This document shows positions 13,373-24,847 of a DNA stretch of 64,000 nt, piece by piece. The notes under the pieces are model-generated. The model was not told the DNA's origin. It made no database searches and saw nothing but the letters and a program-made list of their open reading frames with translations. Position numbers and translations under genes: made by a program. The stretch is from Paragonimus skrjabini miyazakii (lineage: Eukaryota > Platyhelminthes > Trematoda > Plagiorchiida > Troglotrematidae). Positions within the stretch are counted from its first letter, which is position 1. Every line of letters begins with the position of its first letter. Location: contig JTDE01001335.1 of assembly GCA_014338405.1 (NCBI GenBank), forward strand, positions 74,085-138,084, read 5' to 3'.

Positions 13373-13610
13373 TTTTCGTTCGGCGCGCTTTTGAGTACCG
13401 CCGAGTGGGTTGTAGCCTATCTCACGTTTCTCTTCTTTCTCCTCTTGGTTGCTGCCGTTGGTCTCAGACTAGGCTAGAGCTAACTAGTTGTCAGGTTTCC
13501 AAACATTGCTGGAAATATATGGTTTGTTCCCAAACCCCGCTGTGTTCTCTAGTTCGATGCTTCTTGGGACTACGTTTTGCTTGCTCTTCATGAAAGCTGT
13601 ATTAAATTGT
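13373..13610. other. nothing recognised
   Basis: Short frames only. Its interest is that it precedes the hairpin cluster at 13611. Confidence 0.5.
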
Positions 13611-13713
13611 TAGTGGACGGGGGTCTAGCGCATACCCCCTAGTCCACTACAAGTTTTCCCTGCCTCCATTAAGCCGTTCTACGGGGCAGCGGGAAAAACT
13701 TAGCAACGTTGCT
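13611..13713. other. cluster of three hairpins
   Basis: Hairpin 1 (13611-13649) pairs TAGTGGAC with GTCCACTA and GGGGGT with ACCCCC. It has a 9-base loop and a 2-base bulge (TA) on the 3' side, 14 bp in total. Hairpin 2 (13654-13697) pairs TTTTCCC with GGGAAAA and TGCCTC with GGGGCA (one G-T pair). It also has a 2-base bulge (GC) on the 3' side, 13 bp in total. A perfect palindrome AGCAACGTTGCT follows at 13702-13713. The function is unknown; a structured RNA or a decayed transposon end are both possible. Confidence 0.65.
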
Positions 13714-16689
13714 ATTTCGGCTTCACTTCCTCGATTCTTTGTAGAAACAGCGTTTGCAAAGGTCCCTCACGCACGCGAGAATCCTGTAACAAGATTTCTG
13801 GATTCCTCGCGATATCATAAATTGCTTATACCTTAAATCCATCCGTCTGCAGGGCGTCGGATAGTAGCAATGTGTTCAGGAGTATTATCAACGTAGATCT
13901 GATGAAGCACAGTTATTGGGATTGACTCCTCTGTCTTTGTTTCAGGTGAAAGTTAAGCACTAAACCAATTTTGATCTAATCAGCTTCCGGCTATTCACAG
14001 AGAAAAACATGAACATCGGAAGTCACCAATAATGTAAAGCCGAGTATGTTTGAGTGAACATGTATTGCGAACAACCGTACTGATATTGTGAACGTTCATT
14101 CTTTTCCTGTGATTCTTGTACACTTATCCAATCTTGAAACGTTCAGAAGAGCTAATTGGTTTCCTGCCAACCAGCTGAAGCTGATGATTTTTATTACGTG
14201 AGAAACTGAACGGAACATCACCTTTTCACAGCGGCCAGAAAGATTTGCCGGTCAAGTTGATCGAAGGCTACCAGGCAACAGGCCAACTGAAGACGTTGAA
14301 TGAACAGCATCTGTGACATTTAGAGTCTTTTGCGGAAAACTGAGCGCTAGAAGGAAGATGAACACTGTGAAGACAACTACAAGGTAATTGGACAGCATCA
14401 CTCAGAAAAAAACGAAATACAAGCTTTGGTTGTTTTGTTCTGTTATCCTATTAGTGAATATTTATTCATCAGTCTCATCCTCTCGTGACTAGGTGTCCAG
14501 ACAGTGCTGCATACTATGGGGAGTTAAAGTATCTTTTCAAATCGCTTACTAGCATTGTGAGCCAAGAACGCGAGTGATGCAAAGATTGTCTATTCAGAAA
14601 ATCGACACAGATGGTGTATAGTTTAACACATCGGACATAAACACCCACTTGCACATAACGGTCGTTCCGGGACGCCACAGCTGTTAGTGACACTCTGGTG
14701 TGTGGAAAACACTGTTTAGTGCGGTACACTCCACTGTTTCTTGTTTTTTTCCCCGGTCACATCCACATATGTTTCAGCCTATGCCTAATTACTCATGAGT
14801 AGTACAGTATGATCGTTCATCCTACGAATTTGTGTACCAGATTCCGAATTGCGTTGCCTCTTTAATCTCACTCTGTTTTATCTTCTTCATTAACGCGCTT
14901 CTTGTTATAAAACTCTCATAGTGGTGTAAGTGGAAACATTATTCTCGAAAACATGCATGATCCTTCCACCACCGAAATCTTTATTGCTTGTCTTCCATTA
15001 ACTATTGCGTCAATCGTGGCTTTTTTTTATTTAAGAATCGTGAAAATCAAATGTAATCCCTTTCTGGAGCTGCCCAGTTCATTCGTACAATATTATCTTA
15101 CTATCAATCCATTAGCTAACGCAGAAGTTTCATAGATCGTTCGAAACTTCCTCGAATAATACAAAAGTTCAGTGTCCAACAAATCTCCTACTTTAATTTC
15201 ATTGTCCACCCACCCGATAAACGGTAGCAACTAGTTACTTAAAGCATGTTATCTGCTATGTCTGCTCAAAGCACACATACAAAGATGAAAGATTGCCTTT
15301 TTTCTACTATCTGGGTATATGTTCATCAACTTGTTGCAGAGAAGATAATTTCATTGGCGAGGTTATCTCCTCTGGTATTCTATATCTGTTAGGTGGTGAT
15401 GCATTTATTAAGCTGATGAACCCTGTGTTAAAGGTATCGGAAGCGACTTGGTATCCGTCGTATCCTAATAAATCATATGGAAGCGGTAACACCACAAATT
15501 CAATCGATGAATGTCCACATAGGCGTTCACTTTTAGAACATCATAGTAGTGTATCAGTTAAGAGAAACTCCATTGCATTGTTCAGAGTATCTCGGTAATT
15601 TGTTTTATACTAATCAGATTTAGTTGCATTCACGTTTTGATTCATCATCGGTTTTTCTTTGCCACTAACTTTGATTAGGGAATCATTCAATGTATAATTG
15701 TAAATATTCGGAAAATCTTCCCTGTGAATGTAGGAGGATTGCAAGTATTCAGTACTCACTTATTCTTGGTCAGAACGCAGAGTTCTTCTAATCTGGGCAA
15801 ACTATTTCTGGTTCACGGTTGTTCTGAGTGATAGCACTCAAAGTTGCTCACTTCACAAAAAAATCACCAACAACTTATTGTCGGACAACTAAAGAGCATA
15901 CTGCAATCTAATGAAGGCCCTTCCTGACTGTGGTACAAATTCAGATAGATTCGGATTTATGGTAAACAAGTGAGTGTTGAGGTATGCGTTCTTTTCAACA
16001 CAAACTTTAAAATATAGACACTCTGTACAAGTGTTTTTCTAGCACGTATACTTGATAAACCATAATCTACCTCTCTATAGGTGAACACCTTTGACAAACC
16101 ATCTTCGGTTCGCGATTGTGTTTCAATCCTGTTATCCAATAGTTTCAATTATTCTGTTAGTGATCGAACTACCGCTTCACTAACCCATAGAAAATTCGTT
16201 TTCTAAGATAAGTAAGAGATACGTGGTGGGTTCCAGCTGCTAATAATTTAGAATAAACCAACAACACTAGATTGAAATAGTATAAGTTGATCAGTGTATT
16301 CGAAGGAACAACAATACGGTAATTCACTACCACCAGACCGAAAGAAAGTGAAACAGTCCTCCAGCTGGTGTTATTGATCTGTTCACTCTGCCCGGAATGT
16401 ATATATTTATTACCTCGAGATTGTTGTCTCTAGCAGTGGATTTAGGTCGAAAATGTGCTTTTGGAGAACTGGTTGGAATGGTCAATTTAATTGTTTCTGA
16501 TAAAGACGTTTTTAATAAACTGGAATCCACAAACACTAAGTGATGAAACAATAGATTTTACAAGAACCTAAAAGAAGTTTGCAATGAACATTCAGTGAAA
16601 ACAAAATCAGCCGGAGGCACCTGTTTCTGTTGTAAGTTTAATTCGAAACATTGATCAGCTTGATAAGTGGTCCGTTTCGGTGTCAAACA
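13714..16689. other. no gene or repeat recognised
   Basis: Open frames on both strands (for example 14953-15135 and 15293-15598 on +, 16327-16551 on -) are short and match no known domain. Parts such as 14225-14385 have exon-like composition and a GTAATT donor-like end, but give no recognisable protein. Confidence 0.4.
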
Positions 16690-16857
16690 AATTATCACAG
16701 TCGAACTTTCGCACACGCTACGACTCTCCGACCAGTCTGCGTTTGCTGGACCAGTTCCGTTTGTACTAACCTGATCAGGCATGCATAGTAGGCCAATTTT
16801 GAATGGCTGCACACATGGCCAACCCCCGAATAGTGTTTGTAAACAAAGAAACAAGTA
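16690..16857 (-). repeat. D unit, copy 1
   Basis: A block of about 160 bp is repeated at 17281-17450 with few changes. Landmarks are GACCAGTCTGCGTTTGCTGG, GGACCAGTTCCGTTTGTA, GAATGGCTGCACACATGGCC and GAATAGTGTTTGTAAACAAA. It ends exactly where a partial tRNA-like short element begins. Its own identity is unknown. Confidence 0.8.
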
Positions 16858-17111
16858 CGTCAGTAGTGCATATCCTTGCCACGACTGGGGCTAGAACTCC
16901 GGCCACGCTGTTCATCAGGCAACCGTGTTGATCACTGCGCTATTGACCTCACATTAAGCACGACCGAATTATCATATGTGAACGCTTAAACACTTTTGCT
17001 TGTGAGTAATGATCAGGTTGCCCGATTGCCTCGAGAGGAGACACAGTTACTTTTTGTTGATTCCAATCGATGACCCCGGGACTAGGACTTCTCCCCAAGT
17101 TGAAATCACAG
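16858..17111 (-). mobile_element. tRNA-like short element, copy 1 (5' part)
   Basis: This is a minus-strand copy of the short family described at 43889-44238. It starts at the CGTCAGTAGTGCAT block, continues through the degenerate tRNA-like core (TTCATCAGGCAACCGTGTTG) and ends in the 5' body up to GACTAGGACTTCTCC. The 3' third is absent because the D unit lies there. Confidence 0.8.
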
Positions 17112-17138
17112 AAATCACTGACTTGTTGAGCGCTATTT

Positions 17139-17280
17139 GATTACTGATGAGTAGTAGGGGATTTTGGTTTTCATATAGATTGAACGTCATCCATAATTAA
17201 TTGCAGCTGTCGCATTCCCATAAACTTTCTAGTCGACCCCTTTCGAAAAGAAGCACTAGACTCGAGTTTCGCTCTCATTA
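17139..17280 (-). mobile_element. tRNA-like short element, copy 2 (3' part)
   Basis: This is the 3' third of the same family on the minus strand. It runs from ATTACTGATGAGTAGTAGG through GATTGAACGTCATCC to GAGTTTCGCTCTCATTA, then breaks into the second D unit. It follows copy 1 after a spacer of about 28 bases, in head-to-tail order. Confidence 0.8.
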
Positions 17281-17450
17281 TCTCTTTATCATAGTCGTAC
17301 TTTCGCACGCGCTCCGAATCTCGACCAGTCTGCGTTTGCTGGACCAGTTCCGTTTGTAATAACCTGATCAAGCATGCATTGTAGGCCAGTTTTGAATGGC
17401 TGCACACATGGCCAACCCTCGAATAGTGTTTGTAAACAAAGAAATGTCTA
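17281..17450 (-). repeat. D unit, copy 2
   Basis: This is the second copy of the block at 16690-16857, in the same orientation. It replaces the part of the short element that should follow the CTCTCATTA junction. Confidence 0.8.
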
Positions 17451-18849
17451 GCGCTAATGTTCACCATGATGTGAAAACTGTTCACTAATGGTCCGCCCAA
17501 GATGGAGAGGGGGAAAAGTTGACTACGCTTGACTGAAATGAACCGTAAATCACGACGTCTCCATTTATGTCAATCGACGGCCTGTGTACATGTGTGTGAC
17601 ATAACTGACAAGCACGTGAAATTATGCAAAATCAACGGTGGTATGGACGAATCTGACACCCAGTTTAGCACTGTGAAATTAAAATTACTTAGATGACTAT
17701 CCGGGGGCTGTATTAGTTGATACGCGAACATCTTAGGAACAACAAAGTAAACATCTTATCAGGAACCGGAAGAGTTCTGGTTAAATAACAGCTGAATTAT
17801 ACTTGCACCTAGAAATGTTAAAAGCCTGGTACTGTGGCATTATTGTGACAGTAACTTAAACGAGAATATTCGTTAAAATAATGTTAACTAGATCTACTCT
17901 TGGTGTGCAAGCCATAACCGGTTTATATCTACCTGAAAGTACCGAACTGCCCGTCACATCAAGAAAGTTCAAAAACAGCCCTTCCTTTTTACCAGCTGTA
18001 CTCGACTCACAGTTGATGGTCAACAGGTTACAAACGCTTGCTAGTAGATCAAAACCATCGTGCACAATGCTCTTCTCAAAAGGAACACCTCCAAACAAAG
18101 GAAATTTGTCATAAGGAATCACTGCCTCCACTGCGACCCTGTGAAAATGAAAGAAATCCTACTATGGCCACAGTACGACAAAGGTATTTTGGTACTGTCG
18201 TATCCCGCTAGCCGTAAGTACACAAACTACGTGTGTGTAACTGGCGCGTTTACACGATTCACCATCCACAGCACGTCAGCGAACCTGGCTTTATCTACCT
18301 CTAATTAGACTTGTTCATGTGACCTTTCTGGTTAGACGGTTTAGCCCTAGCCTGCCTACGCCTGTATGTTGACACGGTACAGGCTGTTGTTTCACCTGAC
18401 AGTCGTCCCTGGGTGTTGTCGCCTACCGTCCTATTTTACGCTTTTCCCTCTGTCACAACTGGCTCGAGTGTACTTGACTTTGGAACTACAAAAACAACGG
18501 GTCCGACATGTTGACTTAAACCTTGACAGAAACACTTCATTGTTCGCTCACTCTGTATGCTTAGGTTCACGTGGAGTCAAGTCATTAAAATGCTTTATGC
18601 ATCCAGAGAGGTTAAGTTTCAACTTTTTTGAATACGCACATCTTTAGCAAATGCTTAGATCACAAAGTTACTAGTACAACTGTGGAACTCAAGCACAGAT
18701 TCAGACAATCGTTCGCAGTCATTATCGGCTGTGAAAAATCTCCCTTGATTTAGTTTTTGGACCAAATTTAAAATAAGAAAGTTGGGTTGTTGTAGAGGTT
18801 GAACTGAAAAAGAAACAACGGAAGAATACTAAGACCGGATATGCGTAAA
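17451..18849. other. no gene recognised
   Basis: A 91-codon minus frame (17856-18131) and a 93-codon plus frame (18366-18647) are open but unrecognised. No splice-site pattern or repeat match supports either. Confidence 0.4.
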
Positions 18850-20130
18850 TAAATAGTGTTTTACATTGATGTGGTAGAAGATGTGGAAACACAACTGGAG
18901 AGACCGACTACAATGGGTGGGGTGTGTCTGATAGGGTTTTTGCTAAAAATTGTAAATACACTTTAAAATGATCAGAAACAATAAAACCTATTAATTGTGT
19001 GTGGAGATTGTAACTGCAGTAGGATAGATGCTTTGGAGATCCGGTAAAAATGTTCAAAGTCCTCTGACAACAAAAAAAGAGAAACGAACAAACCTTAATA
19101 AAACAGCTAACCAGATGGTAGGGGATAGAAAAAGATAAGTAGATCGCCGGACATAGAACGAAAACCCCCGAACGTTGTTGAACAAAACAATAACATGAAG
19201 TGATCACGTCATATTTTTACTCAAATTAATCCTTAGATATTTAACAGAAAGTAACAGAACCAAAGGTTTATTGTTTATATGAAGGGGAGCATGCTTTGGA
19301 AAGTTTCTCATATTGGTTCTTCTTAAAGAGCGAAGACAAAGTTTCAACACATTTGGGTATGTTAAGATAAAAATTACGAGACCCTGATCAACTTGCTAGC
19401 CCGGATAAACCGCTCATTTAAGCAGAAGAAGAAAATCTAATATGGTGCTTATTGCTCAACACCAAATCATCCGCATATTTTATTGTAGATGTGTAACTGC
19501 TTACTGCCGTGGATAAAAACTGAGGAGTGACGATGAGGCTTCACCAGCGGATTGAGTGAGTAGATTTTGATTTGTGAAGTAATCATGTAAAAGCTCGGTT
19601 TCTGAAGTTTGAATTCCAGATTCTTTGAGCGCTTAAAGTAGAATTTCTCTAATAACGTTTCTAAAACCATCGGTGCAGTCTAAAAAACATACGCGGACAG
19701 TTCTTGATTTTTCGTCAGACGATGACAGAATGCAATGAACTAGATAAACGAGGGTACTGAAGGTCTACCATGAGTGACGACAAGCCATATGGCTGGAATT
19801 CTTGACGTTCACCTGAGCTTCCATTTGCGTAAGGATGAGTTCTTCAGAATTTCTCATTGTTCTAGATGTACACAAGATCGGATGAGATCTAATCAAACCT
19901 TCTTTAAGAAACCGATGTTATGCGTGCAGTTGCCCAATAGTCAGCAATATTGCGCTGTCTAGAACACTAGGTAAATAACTCAGCTTGAGGTTAGCATAAA
20001 AGTTTCGCACATTTCTTGAGCACCATCAGTGATAGGCCGTTAGGTCTGCATGCTTCGTTGGATTTCAGTGAGCTGAGTTCTTTGAAAACTGCTGGGCTCT
20101 CAACTGGAGCCGTAAAACTAGTTTGGGCTT
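18850..20130 (-). pseudogene. CR1-like LINE, RT to 3' end, decayed
   Basis: Reading the minus strand from 20130 downward gives the pre-RT segment (SLKSNEACRPNGLSLMVLKK, the KSxGPDGL block). The palm follows, with the catalytic YADD seen as IKYADDLVLSNKHH at about 19445-19485. The post-palm segment has NNKPLVLLLSVKYLRINLS (the YLGI block) and the C-terminal thumb and tail up to HPTHC near 18900. Many stops and at least three frame changes break it. The order and spacing are those of a trematode-type CR1-like element. The endonuclease is not seen upstream. Confidence 0.85.
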
Positions 20131-20299
20131 ATTATCATGTTTTGTAATTGCTGGACTGTCTGCCTTCATAATTAGAGCCTCTACCGTCTGTCTAACTCCA
20201 TGAGCCATGACGTCCGCCTACGTAGGTTTACTACGACTGTTAAACTCAATAGTGTGTCCTGAAAACCGCGGACGTGATTAATGAGTTGCCGCTCCATCC

Positions 20300-20690
20300 G
20301 TTACAGCACCGGAACAACATGGTAAACTGATCGTTTGAACTAAAGCTTTTCGCAGTCGCAGACTTGAACTTTGTAACCATATCGCAATAGACTCCGCAGT
20401 TGTCAAAACGTTAATATTCAAGTATTTGGAAGGAACACTTGCTGTTGATGGGCGATAATTAATATGAATGTGTTGTGTTCAGCAACAACGCGAAAGAATT
20501 TCACTAACATTGACCAGATAAAATAAAACTGAGCTAGAGATTCTGCTTTGTTGACAACCATCAGGTAATGTGATGTTCACGTGTTCTCTCCGACAAGCGC
20601 TTCGTCGTGCGGCCGATGTATTCTGCTCCATAAAAACAAGAAAATGAGTTAGCTTTATTAAGTAATATATTTGAGATGTAAGCACTGGAC
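20300..20690 (-). pseudogene. Penelope-like element GIY-YIG endonuclease remnant
   Basis: The minus strand at about 20590-20650 reads SFSCFYGAEYIGRTTKRLSE followed by RTREHHIT. This is the GIY-YIG endonuclease core that ends Penelope-like elements. Further on, around 20330-20420, comes NVLTTAESIAIW, matching the C-terminal helix block of the same domain (the AxAIxxxxPxLC region). Frameshifts separate them. The upstream reverse transcriptase was not found, so this is the 3' end of a truncated copy. It lies just upstream of a LINE in the same orientation. Confidence 0.8.
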
Positions 20691-21370
20691 TGGTCCAGAT
20701 ACAAAGAGTAGTACCTGGAGTGCGGAACCAATTCCTCCTGGTGTCGACTGAATATTCTCAGTACAAATCCTGATTGACCAAGAGTCTAATGATTCCATAG
20801 GTAGCCCACCGCTTTATTTGATTTAAAAGTAGTATTTACGATAGATCACGAAACTGAAACTACAACTAACGACTCCTCACCGGGACACAGGAAAGGTGAA
20901 TGGGGTAAGTGGTCAGATTCATAAATCAAATGCTTTTTTTTCTCAGCGCATTTTTGTATTCGTCGACGGAAGGACAAAATGAAAAAGAAGATAGGCGCTT
21001 AGTCATTCGTCGAGTTTGACACTGTGGACTGAAAAAGAAAACCTTCAACTAGGTTTGATCTCATCAAATGCGGAAAGTGTACGTATCTTGTAGGATGCAA
21101 CTGTAACAATTTCAGGTGCATAAAAATGGAATCTTGCTGATCTCACTAAGAGTCAGCCTCTCCTCTTAGACTTACCAACAAACTAACTCGACAAGTGTTC
21201 CATCACCGGTTTCAGTCTAATTTTTCTGGTGACTTATTCGAGAGTATTCTGAAAAGCTTATGCGCACTTACTTGACGAAGAAAACCGACTTCTACTGCCA
21301 GGGCAGCTTTATTTTACAGCAAAATGTGTTTCTCAGTGTAAAGTGCAAAACACTTAAAATTTTCTTTCAG
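20691..21370. other. nothing recognised
   Basis: There are no open frames above about 60 codons, and no repeat match was noticed. Confidence 0.4.
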
Positions 21371-21580
21371 ATTGGGGTGGCCCAGATCGGATCTGCCAGC
21401 GAAGATTCCGTACACAGCGATAAACCGCCAGCGGTCGACTGCGATTTCCCTGATGGCATATTCAGCGTGGTAGAGACAAAGTCACTGTTGAACATGCGTT
21501 TCTTGGTCTTCTCCAAGCACCCAGCGGAGATGTGCTCTTGTGGCAATAAAAGCATATACCACCATGAAGCAAATACGGAG
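21371..21580 (+). CDS. candidate internal exon, unknown gene
   Basis: A 210-base open segment lies between a good acceptor (pyrimidine run TTTTCTTTCAG) and a donor (GAG/GTAAAC). It keeps one frame throughout (70 codons, phase 0 at both ends). Its GC content is higher than its surroundings. The protein begins IGVAQIGSASEDSVH and contains two Cys near SKHPAEMCSCGNK. No family is recognised. The antisense frame is also open for 62 codons, which weakens the case. It may equally be a transposon scrap. Confidence 0.3.
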
Positions 21581-22545
21581 GTAAACTAAGCAACTGTTCA
21601 AGTACTGGACCATCAGAGTAAAAATAAGGTACAACTCTGAAAGTATTCTCGAGAGGTGAAGAGAGGTCTCAAGACGAACCACCGTCTCCCGAACGACCTT
21701 GAAGAATTCTTGCCCCAGAAATTATCCGCTCAGTCCCCGAAAGATAAGTGATGATCTCGCATGGTTCTACCTCCGGATTGGGCCTCGATAGATCCGACCA
21801 TGAGAAAAAGTGTACCTTGCACTTTGAAGTGCATAGTGCATGGGAAAGTTTTTAAAGTAGATACACTGACAATATATTTAAATTTCTTTCAGCCAACAGA
21901 AAACCATCTGAATCTCTTCTGCCGATCGTACATCACGCTTTCCGCCACCTGAGAACTTTTGTCCTATATTCAAGATAAATACGTCGCTACTGCAAGATAC
22001 TGACCGATCGCTGGAAAACACATTTCCACGTGCCTGCTCTTCAGTTAGCATTTCTACAACCTAGTGGTTGTCTCAAAGTGGCCTCACTACTTTGCGTGCC
22101 GCTCCGAAATTCCCGGTCAACATAATCTTGCAACCAATAAGCAGATTTGGTTGACCTGTCCAAGTCGTTTTCATGTGGTTAGACCTGATCGTCAAGTTGA
22201 CTCAAGAACATTAAATTGATGAGTTACGTAAAAGCGGATCAACCACACTCGAAGGTTCTACCTTTCAGCCTCGGTGCGACGTTAACCAAAGTGGCCAGTT
22301 ATCATTTCTTCTATTTATCCTGGCAAATTGAAATAATGTGCACCCCGGAAATTGTATTAATTGGTTAAACCATGCCCAGTTGATCTACTGAAGACAGTGA
22401 CTTCAACCAAACCAAGAAGCTCTAAACACAGGATTATAGATAGGATTGAATACAGCCGTTCTGCTTATTCACTTTTCGAAATGATCTGGCAAGCTGAACA
22501 CTATTCACACAATGTTGTGTTTTGCACGCCCTGAATATCAGTAAT
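21581..22545. other. nothing recognised
   Basis: Only short frames. A second TTTCTTTCAG acceptor-like site near 21890 is not followed by a convincing exon. Confidence 0.4.
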
Positions 22546-22772
22546 TGGTCATGCCTATTAGGATGATAGTGGCGTAATGGTTAGCACGTTACTCTCACGG
22601 GCACAAGGGCTCAAGTGAAAATTCAGGTTCGGACGAGGATATGCACCACTGATAAACCTTAAGAAGAGCAAAACTCGGGACTAGTGCCTGTCTTCCGAAG
22701 TAAGCTAGCCGAAAAGTTTACCTGAATACGAAGGCCGCGATCAAGTGTGGATGGTATTCGGTTTGAATTAAT
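22546..22772 (+). mobile_element. tRNA-like short element, divergent subfamily
   Basis: This has the family layout in sense orientation: GGTCATGCCTATTAGG, a tRNA-like core with A box GTGGCGTAATGGTTAGCACG, then GAGGATATGCACCACTGA, an ACTCGGGACTAGTGCCTG block and the 3' end GATCAAGTGTGGATGGTATTC. The anticodon-loop region reads CTCACGG rather than CTCATGA. It groups with the copy at 60380-60685 and lacks the 5' part. Confidence 0.7.
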
Positions 22773-22775
22773 GTA

Positions 22776-23060
22776 ATGTTGGCTATGTCGAGGCCGATGC
22801 ATGGCTGCCGGTTTCATAAGGATGTGGTCAGCAGTTTCGCCTACGTCGATGATCTCATTATTTTGGAGCGGAATCCGACCGGTTTTACGGAGAAGGCTGC
22901 AGCTGTCAGGTGTTCAGGAGCTAACCACACTGAAGCTCAATATGCCGAATGTGAAACGCATGGTCAATCGTGGCGGCCTCCGACGAATAATCCATTCAGT
23001 TCGTTCCAGACACAATCCACTTACTGTGGTTCTTTGACGAGTAACCTAGTTAGATATTCT
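22776..23060 (+). pseudogene. non-LTR reverse transcriptase palm fragment
   Basis: The + strand reads FAYVDDLIILERNPTGF at about 22838-22888. This is the palm motif with the two catalytic Asp residues (variant YVDD) followed by the usual ARTPxGL-like turn. The sequence then shifts frame (GVQELTTLKLNMPN, KRMVNRGG, IHSVRS) in the manner of the following block of R2/R4-like elements. Only about 90 codons are recognisable, so the clade is a guess. Confidence 0.65.
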
Positions 23061-24380
23061 GTTCGCTTGAAAAGGTAAGCCTACTCAAATCACCAACTAC
23101 AACATTGTACAACTGGATATAATCACCTAGCAGCCTTCGCAACAGCACCAGTGAATTTGTTTGTTGAGACAGCACCTGATTCCAAAGATGAACTAATCAT
23201 TAACCTGAGCCCAACCCACCGCAATACACCCGAGGTATGAACTGTAAAATCTGTCAGTTTGTTTGGCAGTCTCTAACTCCACTACAGTGCATCAGACAAC
23301 TACATACAAACTCAGATTCCCCTGGCAGACTGGACATTCCAACTAGCATTATTAATGCTCACGAATGAAGAGACTCCTTTCCGGTCAGTGTCCACGCCTA
23401 TGGAATGAGGTCAATGAGGTTCTTTTGGTCCCACTGTGAGAGACGTTATCATCCCGGCACGCCTTCAGAGTGTGCTAGTAATGGGCATGGAAGAAGATCT
23501 TGCTAAATGCACGGACAAGTTTCGCCACCTACAGCACTTTCGTGGACTTCTGTTCTCCACTCTTCGACCGTTAGCCGATCTTTTTCTGGGTTGCGTCTTC
23601 CAAGGTTCTTCATTCGTTCTATCTGGCTTCAATAAAGCCCTCTACGGACTGATATCCGGAAGTAACAAGGTGGCCGAACTGACCAGTGAGTTATCTGCCC
23701 TGGGAACAGTGGTCCATCAGAAAGTCTCGCTCATATTTTTCAATCATGTCTGATCACATACGATATGCCTTGTGCTCGTCAAAATCGCGTCGCCAAGGGC
23801 CTTGCAAAAAGATTACATGATCTTGGCTTTAGAGAGCTATGAGTACTAACGCAAACCTATTCCACCAAGTCCGACGTGGATGTGGATCATGATGATAAAG
23901 TTGTGGTACTAGACGTCAGTATTATGGATGGCTACTGAAGCCACGTCATCTAGACAGATTAGACCGGAAAGTAGGGAACCATTTATCACGATTTCGTCAT
24001 TCGGTCGATTCTCCATACCATGGGCTGTCGCATGAATTCAACTCCTCACAGTACTTCAGTGATCACATGCAATGACATCATTTACCTGTCCTTACGCAGC
24101 TATTCTCTGACTTGGAATGCCTGCTCATGCAGTCATCCATTTGAATCAACTGATTATCATCGGTTTCATGACGATATATGACATCATTTTGAGGGTTATT
24201 TACTGCTTAATATCATCTTTTCTTCGGTAGATGTCTCACCATGAAGGACAGTTTTCTTTCCTTGTGGTGACCTTGACCCTGCTAACATTCCGGTATGTTG
24301 GCAAGCCAGTGATTTTACTGAACATTTTAGTTTCTCTTTCTTAGCGTACTATACGGAATATCTTTATTTGATTATTCTGA
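23061..24380. other. no gene recognised
   Basis: A 105-codon + frame at 23436-23753 is open but unrecognised. It could be part of a decayed element, since a palm fragment lies just upstream on the same strand. There are no other signals. Confidence 0.35.
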
Positions 24381-24779
24381 TTTTCATATAGATTGAACGT
24401 CACCCACAATTGATCGCAGCTGTCGCATTCCCATAGATTTTCCAGTCGGCCCCTTTCGAACAGCAGAAGCACTAGACTCGAGTTTCGCTCTCATCAGAGC
24501 TCGTCAGTAGTGCATATCATCGCCACTGCCTGGACTTGAACCACGGACACGCTGTTCATGAGGCAACCGTGTTTACCACTGCGCCACTGACCTCACGTTA
24601 GGCACGACCGAACTGTCATATGTGAACACTCAACCACTTTCACTTGTGAGTAATGATGATCAGGTTGCCCGACCGTCTCGATAGGACCGACTGGAAAGTC
24701 TATGTAAATACGACAGCTACGATCAATTGTGGGTGACGTTCAATCTATACGAAAACCAGATCCCCTACTACTCATCAGA
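24381..24779 (-). mobile_element. tRNA-like short element with terminal inverted repeats
   Basis: The left part (24381-24457) carries GATTGAACGTCACCC, AATTGATCGCAGCTGTCGCA and CAGTCGGCCCCTTTCGAA. The right part (24687-24779) is its reverse complement (GACCGACTGGAAAGTCTATG, CGATCAATTGTGGGTGACGT) and runs on to CTACTACTCATCAG. The tRNA-like core on the minus strand is 24522-24596, with B box GGACTTGAACCAC and A box CCACTGCGCCACTGA (both as seen on +). It is nearly full length. Confidence 0.85.
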
Positions 24780-24847
24780 TACTGATGTTATGGACATAAT
24801 GATTAGAAAGATTACTGACAAGTAGTTTGGCAGATTTGATAAGCGGA

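Noticed and set aside
17139..17170. CTGATGAG at an element end, resembling a hammerhead ribozyme core
   Set aside because: No GAAA follows at the required distance and no stem II or stem III can be formed; other copies change the motif (CTGACTAG, CTGACGAG).
23436..23753. 105-codon + frame as a gene
   Set aside because: No domain or splice sites; probably decayed element or chance.
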